A stretch of DNA of 64,000 nt from NCBI GenBank assembly GCA_964471915.1, contig CAYYID010000012.1, positions 1 to 64,000 of the forward strand, in the 5' to 3' direction. The notes under the pieces were generated by a model, which was given only the letters and a program-made list of their open reading frames with translations, had not been told where the DNA came from and made no database searches. Shown in pieces: positions 31,911 through 41,889 of the stretch; position 1 is the stretch's first letter, and each line of letters opens with the position of its first letter. A program made the translations under genes and the position numbers. The stretch is from JAIEPW01 sp964471915 (GTDB lineage: Bacteria > Acidobacteriota > Terriglobia > Bryobacterales > Bryobacteraceae).

Positions 31911-33176
31911 ATGTCCGCCTCCCCCGTGATGTCGTCCGCCTCCGGAACCGAACCCAGTGCCGCCCCCCAAGCGGCGCGCGGGCGTTTTCTCGGCCGGCGG
32001 GCCGCGATGGTCACCTTCTCCGGCTATCCGGGCGATCCGCGGCCGCGCCGTGCGGCAGAAGCCTTGCTGGCGGAGGGCATGACGGTCGATCTGATTTGCC
32101 TCGCTGACGGCGAGCAGCGCCGGAAGGAGCGTGCGGGCGGACTCACCGTCTACCGGATACCGCTGGAGCACAGGCGAGGCGGCAAACTGCGCTACGCTTT
32201 CAACTACTCTTCGTTCCTGCTCCTGGCAAGCGTCGTGATGGCCGGGCGGCTATGGCGTGGCCGGTACCACTTGGTGCACGTGCACAACATGCCGGACGTG
32301 CTGGTATTCAGCGCGCTGGTTCCGAAACTGTTCGGGGCCAAGGTGATTCTCGACCAGCACGATCCGATGCCGGAGCTAATGCAAACGATTTTCGGGGTAG
32401 CGCCTGACAGCATGAGCGTGCGAATCCTCCGGGTCCTCGAAAAACTGAGCTTGTCCTTCGCGGACGCGGTGGTGACCGTAAACGAAGCATGTCGGCGGAT
32501 CTTCAGCCTACGAAGTTGTCCGGCGGCGAAGATCACGGTAGTCATGAACTCCCCGGACGAGAAGCTCTTTCCATATGTACCGGCGAAGGACGCGCGGAGC
32601 ACAGAGCGGGCAGAGGGGAAGTTCGTGATGATGTACCACGGTTCCCTCGTGGAGCGGAACGGGCTCGACTTGGCGGTCGCGGCGCTCGCGCTGTTGCGAA
32701 CCAGGATCCCGGAGGCGGAGTTGCGGGTCTTTGGGCGCGCGACGCCGTACCTCCAGCGGGTGCTGGCGGACGCACTTCGGGACGGTCTAGAGGAGGGCGT
32801 CAAGCACCTGGGTCCCCGGCGACTGGAGGAGTTAGCGGGGGAGATCGAGGCTTGTGACGTGGGTGTGATTCCGAACCAGAGGAACGCTTTCACCGACATC
32901 AACACGCCGACGCGGCTTTTCGAGTACCTGGCGGCCGGCAAACCGGTGATCGCACCGCGGACGCAGGGAATCGTAGACTACTTCCCGCCGGACGGATTGA
33001 TCTACTTCGAACCGAGCGACGCCGCGGATCTGGCCGGGCGGATGGAGTACGCGTACCGGAACCCGGAGCGAGCGGCGCGGACTGCGGAGAGCGGGCAGCG
33101 AGTGCTGAGGGAGCACACCTGGTCCCGGGAGCGGGCGACGCTGCTGGACCTCGCAGGGCGGCTGCTAGGTCGGTAA
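31911..33176 (+). CDS. Glycosyltransferase, GT4 family (GT-B fold)
   Basis: The 421 residues show a first Rossmann domain (MVTFSGYPGDPRPRRAAEAL, LVHVHNMPDVLVFSA) and the GT4 donor domain with MMYHGSLVERNGLDLAVAAL, ELRVFGRA and the E-x7-E motif region in NTPTRLFEYLAAGKPVIAPR. The protein transfers a nucleotide-activated sugar to the growing lipid-linked repeat unit at the inner face of the cytoplasmic membrane. It could begin at an ATG about 32 codons further in. Donor and linkage are not predictable. Confidence 0.92.
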   Translation: MSASPVMSSASGTEPSAAPQAARGRFLGRRAAMVTFSGYPGDPRPRRAAEALLAEGMTVDLICLADGEQRRKERAGGLTVYRIPLEHRRGGKLRYAFNYSSFLLLASVVMAGRLWRGRYHLVHVHNMPDVLVFSALVPKLFGAKVILDQHDPMPELMQTIFGVAPDSMSVRILRVLEKLSLSFADAVVTVNEACRRIFSLRSCPAAKITVVMNSPDEKLFPYVPAKDARSTERAEGKFVMMYHGSLVERNGLDLAVAALALLRTRIPEAELRVFGRATPYLQRVLADALRDGLEEGVKHLGPRRLEELAGEIEACDVGVIPNQRNAFTDINTPTRLFEYLAAGKPVIAPRTQGIVDYFPPDGLIYFEPSDAADLAGRMEYAYRNPERAARTAESGQRVLREHTWSRERATLLDLAGRLLGR

Positions 33177-33179
33177 GCG

Positions 33180-34742
33180 ATGATCGGCGTGATTGCAGAT
33201 CCGGCGGACGCCGTGGTAGTGAAGGAGTTCTTCGAACTGTTCAAGACTCCCTGGGAGATGTACCAATCCTCGCGAACCTATCGGACCGTGATCGATGCCA
33301 CGGGGTCCAACGTGGATCCGGTCGCCGAACTCGTCGTCCGGTACGGCAGCCATGGGATCCAGACGGACGCGGGCCGGATCGTCGTCGAACTGCCTCCCAA
33401 GGCCGGCGGCCGGCTGGTTGAGACAGCTGACCGTTTGCCGCTCTACGGCGGTTGCGCGACCTTCGACGGTGCGGTTCCGGAGGCGGGACTGCCGCACAGC
33501 GAGGCAGGGGCTCTGGGATACGCGTCTCGCAAGGGCGCAACCACAGAGGTCCGGCTCGGCTACGACCTTCTCGATGAAGTCCGGACCTTGTTGACTCACG
33601 GCCAACCTGAGCAGTTCGCAGAAATCCCAACCCTCGAGCTGCACATCGACCTGCTGCGGCGATGGATGAAGCAAAGCGGTGCCGGATGCGAGGAGATCCC
33701 GCCAGTTCCAGACGGATACCGATTCACTGCGGTACTCACCCATGACGTGGATCATCCGTCCTTGCGGCGTCACGGAATCGATCACACCGTGGGGGGATTT
33801 GTGGCGCGGGCGTTGTTCGGCTCGGCTCGCGACGTGTGGCGAGGCCGGAACAGCCTTGGGGAGCTACTTCGTAACTGGAGTGCGGTGCTGCGACTCCCGT
33901 TGGTGCAACTGGGGCTGGCGCGAGACTTCTGGCTCGATTTCACCCGTTATCCGGAGTGGGATAAGGGGCATTCTTCAACGTTTTTCGTGATTCCGTTTGC
34001 CGGCCAGCCCGGGAGCAAGGGTTCGGAGCCAGCACCCGCGCTCCGAGCGGCGGCCTACGCCGCTGCAGATATCGCGGCGCAGTTGCGCGAGTTACGAGAG
34101 CAGGGCTCTGAGATCGGACTCCACGGCCTTGATGCTTGGTGCAGCCGGCAGGCTGCGGAGCGGGAACGCGAGGGCGTGGCGGCCGCGGCAGTGCCGCGCC
34201 CGGCGGGGGTCCGGATGCATTGGCTGTATTCCGACCAAGGCTCCCCAGAACTGCTGGACCGAGCCGGATTCGAGTATGATTCCTCGGTCGGCTACAACGG
34301 CACGGTTGGTTTCCGTGCGGGAACGGGGCAGGTGTTCCGTCCGCTGGGTTGCGAGCATCTGTTGGAGCTACCGCTGATCGTGATGGACACGGCGTTGTTC
34401 TATTCGAGCCACCTGAACCTATCGCGAATGGAAGCTTGGGAACGGGTGACGAGGATCCTTGATTACGCGGAGCGGTTCGGCGGATGCATTACCCTGAATT
34501 GGCATGACCGGAGCATCTCGCCGGAGCGGCAATGGGGCGGCTTCTATCGGGATCTGGTGACGGAACTGGAGCGGCGGGACGCCTGGATTACTAGCGCGGG
34601 AGAGGCCGTCGAGTGGTTTCGATGGCGGCGAGGGACAGAGCCAGTGACGTCGCAACGCCTTGAAACGAGGCGCGCCCGAGGTGAGGCAAACGGGACTCCG
34701 TTCCTGGAAGCGAGTCGAGAAAACCGTCGATGCGCAGGATAG
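33180..34742 (+). CDS. Polysaccharide deacetylase-like (NodB fold) protein
   Basis: In this 520-residue protein the N-terminal ~170 residues are unassigned and the C-terminal 320 look like a NodB-type deacetylase. FTAVLTHDVDHPSLRRHG gives the double Asp motif, and SEIGLHGLDAW and LNWHDRSISPERQWGG hold the His residues of motifs 2 and 5. No signal peptide is seen, so action at the membrane or in the cytosol is likely. It starts three bases after the previous stop and overlaps the following gene by 13 bases. It may remove acetyl groups from a polysaccharide intermediate, or act as a deacetylase-like scaffold. Confidence 0.8.
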   Translation: MIGVIADPADAVVVKEFFELFKTPWEMYQSSRTYRTVIDATGSNVDPVAELVVRYGSHGIQTDAGRIVVELPPKAGGRLVETADRLPLYGGCATFDGAVPEAGLPHSEAGALGYASRKGATTEVRLGYDLLDEVRTLLTHGQPEQFAEIPTLELHIDLLRRWMKQSGAGCEEIPPVPDGYRFTAVLTHDVDHPSLRRHGIDHTVGGFVARALFGSARDVWRGRNSLGELLRNWSAVLRLPLVQLGLARDFWLDFTRYPEWDKGHSSTFFVIPFAGQPGSKGSEPAPALRAAAYAAADIAAQLRELREQGSEIGLHGLDAWCSRQAAEREREGVAAAAVPRPAGVRMHWLYSDQGSPELLDRAGFEYDSSVGYNGTVGFRAGTGQVFRPLGCEHLLELPLIVMDTALFYSSHLNLSRMEAWERVTRILDYAERFGGCITLNWHDRSISPERQWGGFYRDLVTELERRDAWITSAGEAVEWFRWRRGTEPVTSQRLETRRARGEANGTPFLEASRENRRCAG

Positions 34743-35644
34743 AGGTCTTCGGGAAGGAGGTTCGGGTGGAAGGGCGCTTGGTCCGCATCGGACACCTCGA
34801 CGGCGACAAGTATATGTTTCCGGACGACGTCGAGGAAACGCTCGCGGCATTGCGAGCCAGTGAAGAACGCATCGATCTATTCACTTTTCTCCAGAAACCG
34901 CCGGACGTCACTCCCCGCTACGCATACCCAATGGAGCTAGATAACTTGGCGGTAATGCCAATCTCGACATACGAGCACTGGTGGAACCATCAGCTCAAGT
35001 CTATCGGGCGCAACCGGGCACGGCAGGCCGAGAAGAAAGGACTCAGCGTGCGCGAAGTTCCATTCGACGACCAGCTGCTTAAGGGGATCGTCGCTATCCA
35101 CAATGAAACGCCGATCCGGCAAGGCCGGCGGTTTCCGCACTACGGCATGGACTTCGAGGGTGCAAGAAGATACGCGGGTACGTTCCGCGAGCGGAGCGTG
35201 TACCTGGGTATCTTCGACCAAGGGCGCCTGGTGGGGTTCGTGAAGCTGGTGATCGACGATTCGTCGCGATACGCGTGCGTGATTCACAACCTTTCTCTGC
35301 TCCAATATCGCGACCGGGCTCCAAGCAACGCACTGATGGCGCAAGCGGTGAAGTCGTGCGAGGCGCGAGGGCTTTCCTACCTGGTCTACGAGCAATTCCG
35401 TTACGGCAAGAAGGACGCGGACGGGCTGAGCACCTTCAAAGAAACAATGGGGTTCCGTCCGATGGAGCTGCCGCGCTACTACGTACCCTTGACGACGCTT
35501 GGGAAACTGGCGCTGCGGTTCGGCCTGCACCACCGTTGGGTGGAACACATCCCGGAGCCGCTGCTGGCAAGGTACCGGGCTCTGCGTGCGGCGTGGTATC
35601 TGAGGGGTCCACGGACCGCCGCCGGCGGAGCAGCGACGGAATAG
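34730..35644 (+). CDS. GNAT/FemAB-like acyltransferase
   Basis: The 304-residue protein starts MRRIEVFGKEVRVEGRLVRI. The core looks like an acyl-CoA or aminoacyl transferase of the GNAT superfamily: YEHWWNHQLKSIGRNRARQA, a strand FDQGRLVGFVKLVIDD, and SNALMAQAVKSCEARGLSYL. FemAB-type proteins of polysaccharide loci transfer acyl or amino acid groups to sugars. There is no signal or TM segment. It overlaps the deacetylase-like gene, so the two may act together on the same sugar. Confidence 0.75.
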   Translation: MRRIEVFGKEVRVEGRLVRIGHLDGDKYMFPDDVEETLAALRASEERIDLFTFLQKPPDVTPRYAYPMELDNLAVMPISTYEHWWNHQLKSIGRNRARQAEKKGLSVREVPFDDQLLKGIVAIHNETPIRQGRRFPHYGMDFEGARRYAGTFRERSVYLGIFDQGRLVGFVKLVIDDSSRYACVIHNLSLLQYRDRAPSNALMAQAVKSCEARGLSYLVYEQFRYGKKDADGLSTFKETMGFRPMELPRYYVPLTTLGKLALRFGLHHRWVEHIPEPLLARYRALRAAWYLRGPRTAAGGAATE

Positions 35645-35662
35645 CAGGAGCGAAGCGGGAGC

Positions 35663-36730
35663 ATGGATACGACTTCGAAGGAGATCGTCAGCTGTGTGGA
35701 CAGGGGCGCGCTGATTTTGGTTACGGGCGCGAACGGCTTCATCGGATCGCGAGTGGTGGACCAGATGGTCAGGGCGGGGTTCCAGAACGTGCGATGCCTA
35801 TCGCGGTCCTCAGGAAACCAGAAGCGGCTGCGGCAATACGCGGCGGAAGCGCCTGGGGGCGCGGTGGAGATCGTGCACGGAAACCTGTTGTCGCGCGAGG
35901 ATTGCGCGCGGGTGGCGAAGGACGTGGAATTGGTGATCCACCTGGCCGCCGGCATGGAAAAGACCTACGCTGGGTGCTTCCTGAATTCGGTGGTGACGAC
36001 ACGGAACCTGTTGGACGCGCTGATTCAGCAGGGCCGGTTGCGCCGTTTCATCAACGTCAGTTCACTGTCGGTGTATTCGAACCACAAGCTTCGGAGGGGC
36101 AGTCTGCTAGACGAAGAATGCGAGATCGATCCGGATCCGCTGGAACGATCTGAGCCGTACATGTTCGCCAAGCTGAAGCAGGACCGGTTCGTGCTCGATT
36201 ACGCGAAGCGGGAACGGTTCGAACTCGTAATCCTCCGGCCGGGCGCAGTATACGGACCGGGAGCCACGCAGATCACGGCGCGAGTCGGTATCGATACGTT
36301 CGGGCCGTTTCTGCACCTCGGGGGCGGCAACCAGATTCCGTTGACGTACGTCGATAACTGCGCGGAAGCGATCGTACAGGCGGGCCTGCATCCGCGTGCC
36401 GCTGGCGAAGCGTTCATCATCGTGGACGACGATCTCCCAACCAGCCGCCAATTCCTGCGCATGTTCCGGAGGAACGCCAAGTCGCTGCCCAGCATTTCGG
36501 TACCGTACCGGGTGTTCTACGGGCTGTGTTGGATGTGGGAGTCGTACGCGAAGCGATCGAAGGGTCAGCTGCCGCCGGCGTTCAACCGGCGCCGCTGCGA
36601 GACGTACTGGAAGGGGAATCGGTACAGCAACCGGAAGCTGGCAGAGGTGGTGGGCTGGCGGCCGTCGATCCCGTTCGCGGAGGCGGCGCGGCGCTACTTC
36701 GCATCGGTCCAGAAAGAGTCGCGCGCATGA
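35663..36730 (+). CDS. NAD-dependent epimerase/dehydratase (extended SDR)
   Basis: The 355 residues contain LVTGANGFIGSRVVDQMVRA (GxxGxxG), VIHLAAGMEKTYAGCF, a serine-rich strand FINVSSLSVYS and the catalytic YxxxK in SEPYMFAKLKQDR, with LRPGAVYGPG after it. These are extended-SDR features of nucleotide-sugar epimerases, dehydratases and reductases. The ATG of the next gene overlaps its TGA. The substrate cannot be told; the neighbour oxidoreductase suggests a joint nucleotide-sugar pathway. Confidence 0.9.
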   Translation: MDTTSKEIVSCVDRGALILVTGANGFIGSRVVDQMVRAGFQNVRCLSRSSGNQKRLRQYAAEAPGGAVEIVHGNLLSREDCARVAKDVELVIHLAAGMEKTYAGCFLNSVVTTRNLLDALIQQGRLRRFINVSSLSVYSNHKLRRGSLLDEECEIDPDPLERSEPYMFAKLKQDRFVLDYAKRERFELVILRPGAVYGPGATQITARVGIDTFGPFLHLGGGNQIPLTYVDNCAEAIVQAGLHPRAAGEAFIIVDDDLPTSRQFLRMFRRNAKSLPSISVPYRVFYGLCWMWESYAKRSKGQLPPAFNRRRCETYWKGNRYSNRKLAEVVGWRPSIPFAEAARRYFASVQKESRA

Positions 36731-37839
36731 TTAAGGTCGCGATCGCCGGCTGCGGGAAGATCGCCGATCAGCACGCGGAACACATCACCGCCCTACCGGA
36801 CTGCGAACTGGTGGCGGTGTGCGACCGGGACGAGCTCATGGCCGGGCAGTTGCGGGAGCGATTCCAAGTGCCGCAGCAGTTCACGGACACAGCGGAGATG
36901 ATCGCGAAAGCGCGTCCGGACGTGGTGCACATTGCGACGCCGCCGGAGTCGCACTTCGCGCTGGCCAGCCTATGCCTGCAGAGCGGGTGTCACGCCTATG
37001 TCGAGAAGCCGTTCACCGTGCGCGCCCCGGAGACGGCGGCGCTCCTGAAGTTGGCCGAAGAAACGGGGCGGAAACTGACGGTAGGTCACAACGCCCAATA
37101 CAGCCACGCTACGCGCCGAATGCGGGACCTGGTGCGTTCGGGGTACCTGGGCGGCACTCCCGTGCACATCGAGAGCTACTACTGCTACGACTTGAGCGAT
37201 CCGGCGTACGCCAAGGCTCTGCTAGAAGATGCTGGTCACTGGGTGCGAACCTTACCCGGCGGACTGCTGCACAACACCATTAGCCACGGGATCAGCAAGA
37301 TTGCCGAATTGCTGCCGGGCGATGACCCCACGGTGATCGCGCACGGATTCACCAGCGCGGTGCTCGAGAGCCTGGGAGAGCGGGAACTGATCGACGAACT
37401 GCGGGTAATTCTGCGGCAGGACAAGACAACGGCATATTTTACGTTCTCGTCACAGATGAGGCCGACGCTGCATCACTTGCGGGTCTACGGGCCCAAGAAC
37501 GGGATCATGGTGGACGAAGAGCAGCAGACGGTGATCCGGCTGTGGGGAACGCGGCGCAAGAGCTACCTGGAGAAGTTCGTCCCGTCGTGGGACTTTTCGC
37601 GGCAGTACGCCGGAAATCTGTGGCGGAACGCGAAGCTCTTCGGGAAGAGCGATTTTCACATGGGACACGGGATGCGGGCGCTGATCCGGGCGTTTTACGA
37701 CGCTGTGGAGAAGGACGCACCGCCCCCGATTCCCTACCGGGAGATCCTGCTGACGGCCCGGGTGATGGATACGATCTTCGCGCAACTGCGCGCGCCACAG
37801 GAGGTCACGCCCACCGAAGCGGAGTTCGCGCGGCGGTAG
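36727..37839 (+). CDS. Gfo/Idh/MocA-family oxidoreductase (second)
   Basis: The 370 residues start MIKVAIAGCGKIADQHAEHI, with a GxGxxA Rossmann loop. CHAYVEKPFTVRAPETAALL carries the EKP motif, and GLLHNTISHGISKIAELL supplies the conserved His pair in the C-terminal domain. It is longer at the C-terminus than the protein at 28389 and only distantly similar to it. ATGA overlap with the epimerase gene makes coupled translation likely. A sugar oxidoreductase acting in the same branch as the epimerase is the best guess. Confidence 0.88.
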   Translation: MIKVAIAGCGKIADQHAEHITALPDCELVAVCDRDELMAGQLRERFQVPQQFTDTAEMIAKARPDVVHIATPPESHFALASLCLQSGCHAYVEKPFTVRAPETAALLKLAEETGRKLTVGHNAQYSHATRRMRDLVRSGYLGGTPVHIESYYCYDLSDPAYAKALLEDAGHWVRTLPGGLLHNTISHGISKIAELLPGDDPTVIAHGFTSAVLESLGERELIDELRVILRQDKTTAYFTFSSQMRPTLHHLRVYGPKNGIMVDEEQQTVIRLWGTRRKSYLEKFVPSWDFSRQYAGNLWRNAKLFGKSDFHMGHGMRALIRAFYDAVEKDAPPPIPYREILLTARVMDTIFAQLRAPQEVTPTEAEFARR

Positions 37840-37843
37840 TGCC

Positions 37844-39691
37844 ATGCCGGGACTCGCCGGAATCATCACCCGCCAGCCGAAGGAAGCCGCACTGGGCGAG
37901 CTGGAGCGCATGCTGGAATCGATGCGCCACGAGTCGTTTTACGTGGTGGGCAGGTGGTGCGCGCCGGAGATGGGAATCTACGCTGGTTGGGTAGCCCGGG
38001 ACGGTTCGTTCTCGGCGAACATGCCCGTGTCGAACGAGACTGGCGATCTAACGCTGCTCTTTTCTGGAGAGGACTATCCGACCGAGAGTCCGATCGCGGG
38101 GTTACGAAGGCGAGGACACGAAGTCGCGAGGGCCGGGCCTGGGTATCTGGTTCATCTGGCGGAAGAGGACCCCACATTTCCGGCGCGGGTGAATGGGATT
38201 TTTCAGGGACTGCTGGTAGACCGGCGGCGCGGATCGGCGCGGCTCTTCACGGATCGCTACGGATTGCGGCGGCTCTATTACCACGAATCCCCAGACGGGT
38301 TCTACTTCGCAGGCGAAGCTAAGGCGATTCTGGCAGTGCGGCCAGGCACCCGGTCTTTCGCAACGGCCAGCCTGGCGGAGTGGGTTTCCTTCGGCTGCGT
38401 TATCGAAGACCGGTCACTGTTCGAAGGGATCCACGTGCTGCCGGCGGCGTCCCGCTGGCAGTTCGAGGGTGGCCGCCTGCGTTTCCGGGACAGATTCTTC
38501 GAACCGGGGGACTGGGAGGATCAGGAGCAGCTCGACGCGGAAACCTACTACCGGGAAGCTCGCGAAGCTTTCCTACGGGGGTTGCCTGCCTATCTCGGCG
38601 ACGAGGAGCGGGTCGGCATCGCCCTAACGGGCGGGCTCGACACGCGAGTCATCATGGCCCATCAGAGGTTGGCCCCGGGGAAGCTGCCGTGCTACACATT
38701 CGGCGGCTCCTTGCGGGACAGCCAAGACGTCAAGATTGCGCGCCGGGTAGCGGCGGCCTGCGGCCAGCCGCATCAAGTGCTGGAGCTGCACGCGGGGTTT
38801 CTGAAAGAGTTCCCGCATTACGCCGCCCGCACGGTTTACTTGACCGACGGGGCCGCAGGAGTGGCGAACGCGCATGATCTGTTCGTCAGCGAGCGAGCGC
38901 GTGTGATCGCACCGGCCAAGCTGGTAGGCACGTGGGGAAGCGAGCTACTCACAGGAGCGATCACATTTCGGCCGACCCGATGGACCGGAAGCGTGCTCGA
39001 ACGGGGGTTCGAGGAAGAGCTTCTCGAGGCGGAGTCGCGCTATCGCGGAGTGCTCCAATGTCATCCTCTTTCGTTTGGCGCCTTCCGGCAGACGGCCTGG
39101 AGTCATTTCGGAGTTGAGGCTCTGGAGCAAACGCAGCTCACGATCCGGGCGCCGTTTCTCAGCAACGAGTTCGTGCGGATTGCGTTTCGCAGTCCGCGGA
39201 CCAAGTTAGCGGATCCGCGGATCCGCATGATAGCGGAAGCAGACGCTGGGCTGGCCAGGATACCTTCGGACCGCGGCGTGCAATCGAGCGACGGCGACCT
39301 GTACGGAGCAATCCGGCAGGGGGTGCAACAGTTCACGTTCAAGTGTGAGTACGCTCTCGACATGGGTATGCCGCAGTGGCTGGCGCAGTGGCAACGATTC
39401 GTGCCAATGAAGGCGATGGAGAGGCTGGTGCTCGGGCGACACAAGTTCACGCATTTCCGGACGTGGTACCGCAACTCGCTCGCTCCGTATGTGCGAGAGA
39501 TCCTGTTGGACCCACAAGCATTGACGCGGCCCTATCTTCGCCGCGACGGAGTCCGCCGGCTGGTGGCGGAGCATACGTCGGGGTCGAGAAACCATACGAA
39601 TGCAATCCACGCGCTGCTCAGCCTCGAGCTAGCGTACCGCTCGATCATAAGCCACCGCCCCGCTCCACAAGACTCCACTTCCGTCGCCTGA
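37844..39691 (+). CDS. Asparagine-synthetase-like protein lacking the glutaminase cysteine
   Basis: The 615-residue protein keeps the two-domain AsnB layout. An N-terminal Ntn-hydrolase-like half starts MPGLAGIITRQ, where active enzymes read MCGIAG. The C-terminal ATP-PPi half has GIALTGGLDTRVIMAHQRL as a variant of the SGGLDS P-loop. The Cys nucleophile at position 2 is replaced by Pro, so glutamine hydrolysis should be lost. Another AsnB-like protein in this window (55853) has the intact Cys. Cluster-encoded AsnB homologues are thought to amidate sugar acids; this one may use free ammonia or be non-enzymatic. Confidence 0.85.
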   Translation: MPGLAGIITRQPKEAALGELERMLESMRHESFYVVGRWCAPEMGIYAGWVARDGSFSANMPVSNETGDLTLLFSGEDYPTESPIAGLRRRGHEVARAGPGYLVHLAEEDPTFPARVNGIFQGLLVDRRRGSARLFTDRYGLRRLYYHESPDGFYFAGEAKAILAVRPGTRSFATASLAEWVSFGCVIEDRSLFEGIHVLPAASRWQFEGGRLRFRDRFFEPGDWEDQEQLDAETYYREAREAFLRGLPAYLGDEERVGIALTGGLDTRVIMAHQRLAPGKLPCYTFGGSLRDSQDVKIARRVAAACGQPHQVLELHAGFLKEFPHYAARTVYLTDGAAGVANAHDLFVSERARVIAPAKLVGTWGSELLTGAITFRPTRWTGSVLERGFEEELLEAESRYRGVLQCHPLSFGAFRQTAWSHFGVEALEQTQLTIRAPFLSNEFVRIAFRSPRTKLADPRIRMIAEADAGLARIPSDRGVQSSDGDLYGAIRQGVQQFTFKCEYALDMGMPQWLAQWQRFVPMKAMERLVLGRHKFTHFRTWYRNSLAPYVREILLDPQALTRPYLRRDGVRRLVAEHTSGSRNHTNAIHALLSLELAYRSIISHRPAPQDSTSVA

Positions 39692-39729
39692 TCCCGCTGC
39701 GATCCCACGCAGCGGGGAAGAACCGAGCA

Positions 39730-41112
39730 ATGCCTCCTCTGCTGGTGCTGACAATCTGGCTTTGTGTCACCGCGTTCCTGTTGTTCCGCGATCCGCTACA
39801 GCAGGGTCGCCTTTCGAAGGCGTTGTGGCTACCGACGATTTGGATTTTCATTGTGGCGACGCGCCTACCATCGCAATGGCTAGGCGGGGTCGGGGCGAGC
39901 CCGGCGACATCGGTGGAAGAAGGGGACAGCCTGGACCGTCTGGTCTATTTGGCGCTGCTGACCCTCGCCGTCGCAACCCTGAGCCGGCGCGCGATCCGGT
40001 GGAATGCCTTGCTCCAGCGGAACCGCGTGCTGGCGGTGTTTCTGGCATTGGGGCTGGTGAGTTGTGTGTGGTCCGATTTTCCATTTGTTTCCTTCAAGCG
40101 ATGGATTCGGGATCTCGGAGTTTACCTCGTCGTGCTCGTGGCCCTGACGGACGAGGATCCCCGGGAAGCTGTGTGCGCAGTGTTCCGCCGCGTGGCCTAT
40201 CTCACGTTGCCGCTTTCGGTGATGCTGGTGAAGTATTTCCCGGAACTGGGCATCCACTTTTCCGAATGGACCGGGGCGGCAGAGTTCGCTGGCGCGACCC
40301 TAAGCAAGAACATGCTGGGAGTGCTTTGTCTGACTAGCGGGCTATTTTGCTTCTGGGACACGACCCAGCATTTGGGACAGCGGAAAGGGAAGCAGGCCAA
40401 GACGGTCATTCTGATCAACGCCGGCCTCTTCGGGTTGGCGATCCACTTGTTGCTGCTCTGCGAAAGCATGACCTCCCGCCTGTGCCTGTTTCTGGGTTGC
40501 CTGACTGTCGCGGCGCTGAGCACTCGCGCGTCCTGGACCGCTGTGAAGATCGGTTTGCCGGCGCTCATTGGCCTGCCGCCTATCCTGGAGTACGGCTTCG
40601 GCTTCAGCTTGCAGGCATGGGTGGCGGGATCGGTCGGCAGGGATCCCACGCTGACCGGCCGGACTCACATCTGGGAGGTAGTTCTGAGCCAAGGAACCAA
40701 CCCTTGGTTCGGCGCGGGCTACGAGGGTTTCTGGCTGGGGCAGCGGCTGATCGCCGTGTGGAATCTCGCAGGGGGCGTAAACGAGGCCCACAACGGGTAC
40801 ATCGAAGTATACCTGAACCTCGGGTTCCTAGGCCTCTTCGTTCTGGGCCTGTTCCTCCTGGGCGGATACCAGTCCCTCTGGGGGAGGGTGGCTCAAGGAG
40901 ATCGGTTAGGGTCGTTTGGCATCGCCCTGTGGGCGGTTCTGCTGATGTACAACCTCACTGAGTCGGCCCTTAAGATCCAGTTGATGTTCGTCGCTTTCCT
41001 TCTTGGAGCGATCGTCGTGCCAATGCGTAAGGTGGCGGCATCAACCAGGCGAAGGCCTTCGGAAATGCGACCGGTCGCCGCCTATCCGGCGGGTCACCAG
41101 AGTGCCTCCTAG
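39730..41112 (+). CDS. Wzy/O-antigen ligase-family polymerase (polytopic membrane)
   Basis: The 460-residue protein, from ATG 39730, has about 11 hydrophobic helices beginning MPPLLVLTIWLCVTAFLLF. The large external loop and following motif TLTGRTHIWEVVL, then NEAHNGYIEVYLNLGFLGLF, are the Wzy_C/O-antigen ligase signature. It would polymerise flipped repeat units in the periplasm. The stop codon TAG (41110-41112) is formed by TA plus the first base of an IS630-type remnant. The natural C-terminus may therefore differ from the present one, but the core motifs are upstream and intact. Confidence 0.9.
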   Translation: MPPLLVLTIWLCVTAFLLFRDPLQQGRLSKALWLPTIWIFIVATRLPSQWLGGVGASPATSVEEGDSLDRLVYLALLTLAVATLSRRAIRWNALLQRNRVLAVFLALGLVSCVWSDFPFVSFKRWIRDLGVYLVVLVALTDEDPREAVCAVFRRVAYLTLPLSVMLVKYFPELGIHFSEWTGAAEFAGATLSKNMLGVLCLTSGLFCFWDTTQHLGQRKGKQAKTVILINAGLFGLAIHLLLLCESMTSRLCLFLGCLTVAALSTRASWTAVKIGLPALIGLPPILEYGFGFSLQAWVAGSVGRDPTLTGRTHIWEVVLSQGTNPWFGAGYEGFWLGQRLIAVWNLAGGVNEAHNGYIEVYLNLGFLGLFVLGLFLLGGYQSLWGRVAQGDRLGSFGIALWAVLLMYNLTESALKIQLMFVAFLLGAIVVPMRKVAASTRRRPSEMRPVAAYPAGHQSAS

Positions 41113-41880
41113 TGGACATCCAACTTCTAATGCGCCTAGGGCTTGCCATGCTGGCAGGGAGGCGAGCATGGCGAAGGATCTCGCATTTGCGGCCGCTGGC
41201 GCCGCGGGAACGCCAGATTCTGAAGGCAGAGATTCGCGATCTATCCCTCTCCGCTCGGGTGCATCAGCGATACCGGATCGTAGAGCAGGTTTGCAACGGG
41301 CACTCCCTAGCGGAGACGCCGACCTGTGGGTTGCCACTTCACCGTCGTCTACGATTGGGTTCATCGCTTCAACGAGAGCGGATTCGGCACCTTCGAGCAG
41401 GTGTCCAACCCGACGGGTCGTTCGCTCATCCTCCGGGGGCCGAGCAACGGCGCGAGTTGGTCGAGGTGGCAATGTCTAACCCACAGGACAGAGGCTTGTC
41501 GGTTTCCAACTGGTCAGTTCCGAAACTCGGTGAACACAGTCGCGCTCGGCGCCTTCTGCCGCCCATAACCGATGAGTGGATCCGGCGCCCGCTCCGCCGC
41601 GAAGCAACCGGACTTGGAAACGTCGTCGGATCCGGACTTCGACCGCAAAAGACCTAATCCAGCAGCTCTACCCCGAACGCCCGCGCCGGGCCGCCGCCGG
41701 CGCTTCGACGAGTGGGGTCCCCTAGAGGTTCGTCCGATGGGCGGCGCGGGCTTGGCACAGGCCAAACTGCCCGTGCGTATGCGTGCCACCTACCCACCGC
41801 CCGCAGGGCATCGAGCAGTCCCGGCGTTCCACGACTTGCACGGCGACCACCTAAACGCGAAGCGGCGAAACCAATTTGAG
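41112..41880 (+). pseudogene. IS630-family transposase remnant, frameshifted and 3'-truncated
   Basis: Fragments in at least two frames read as one transposase: RPLAPRERQILKAEIRDLSL (about 41184), then GCHFTVVYDWVHRFNESGFG (41329), EQRRELVEVAMSNPQDRGLS (41448), DPDFDRKRP (41629) and FDEWGPLEVRPMGGAGLAQA (41704) with LPVRMRATY. The last piece is the DE(F/W)GPLE motif of IS630-type DDE enzymes. At the left end, TA at 41110-41111 followed by GTGGACATCC fits an IS630 terminus inserted at TA. The matching right end was not found, so the 3' part is deleted. The element is inactive. Confidence 0.8.
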
Positions 41881-41889
41881 GGAACGAGC

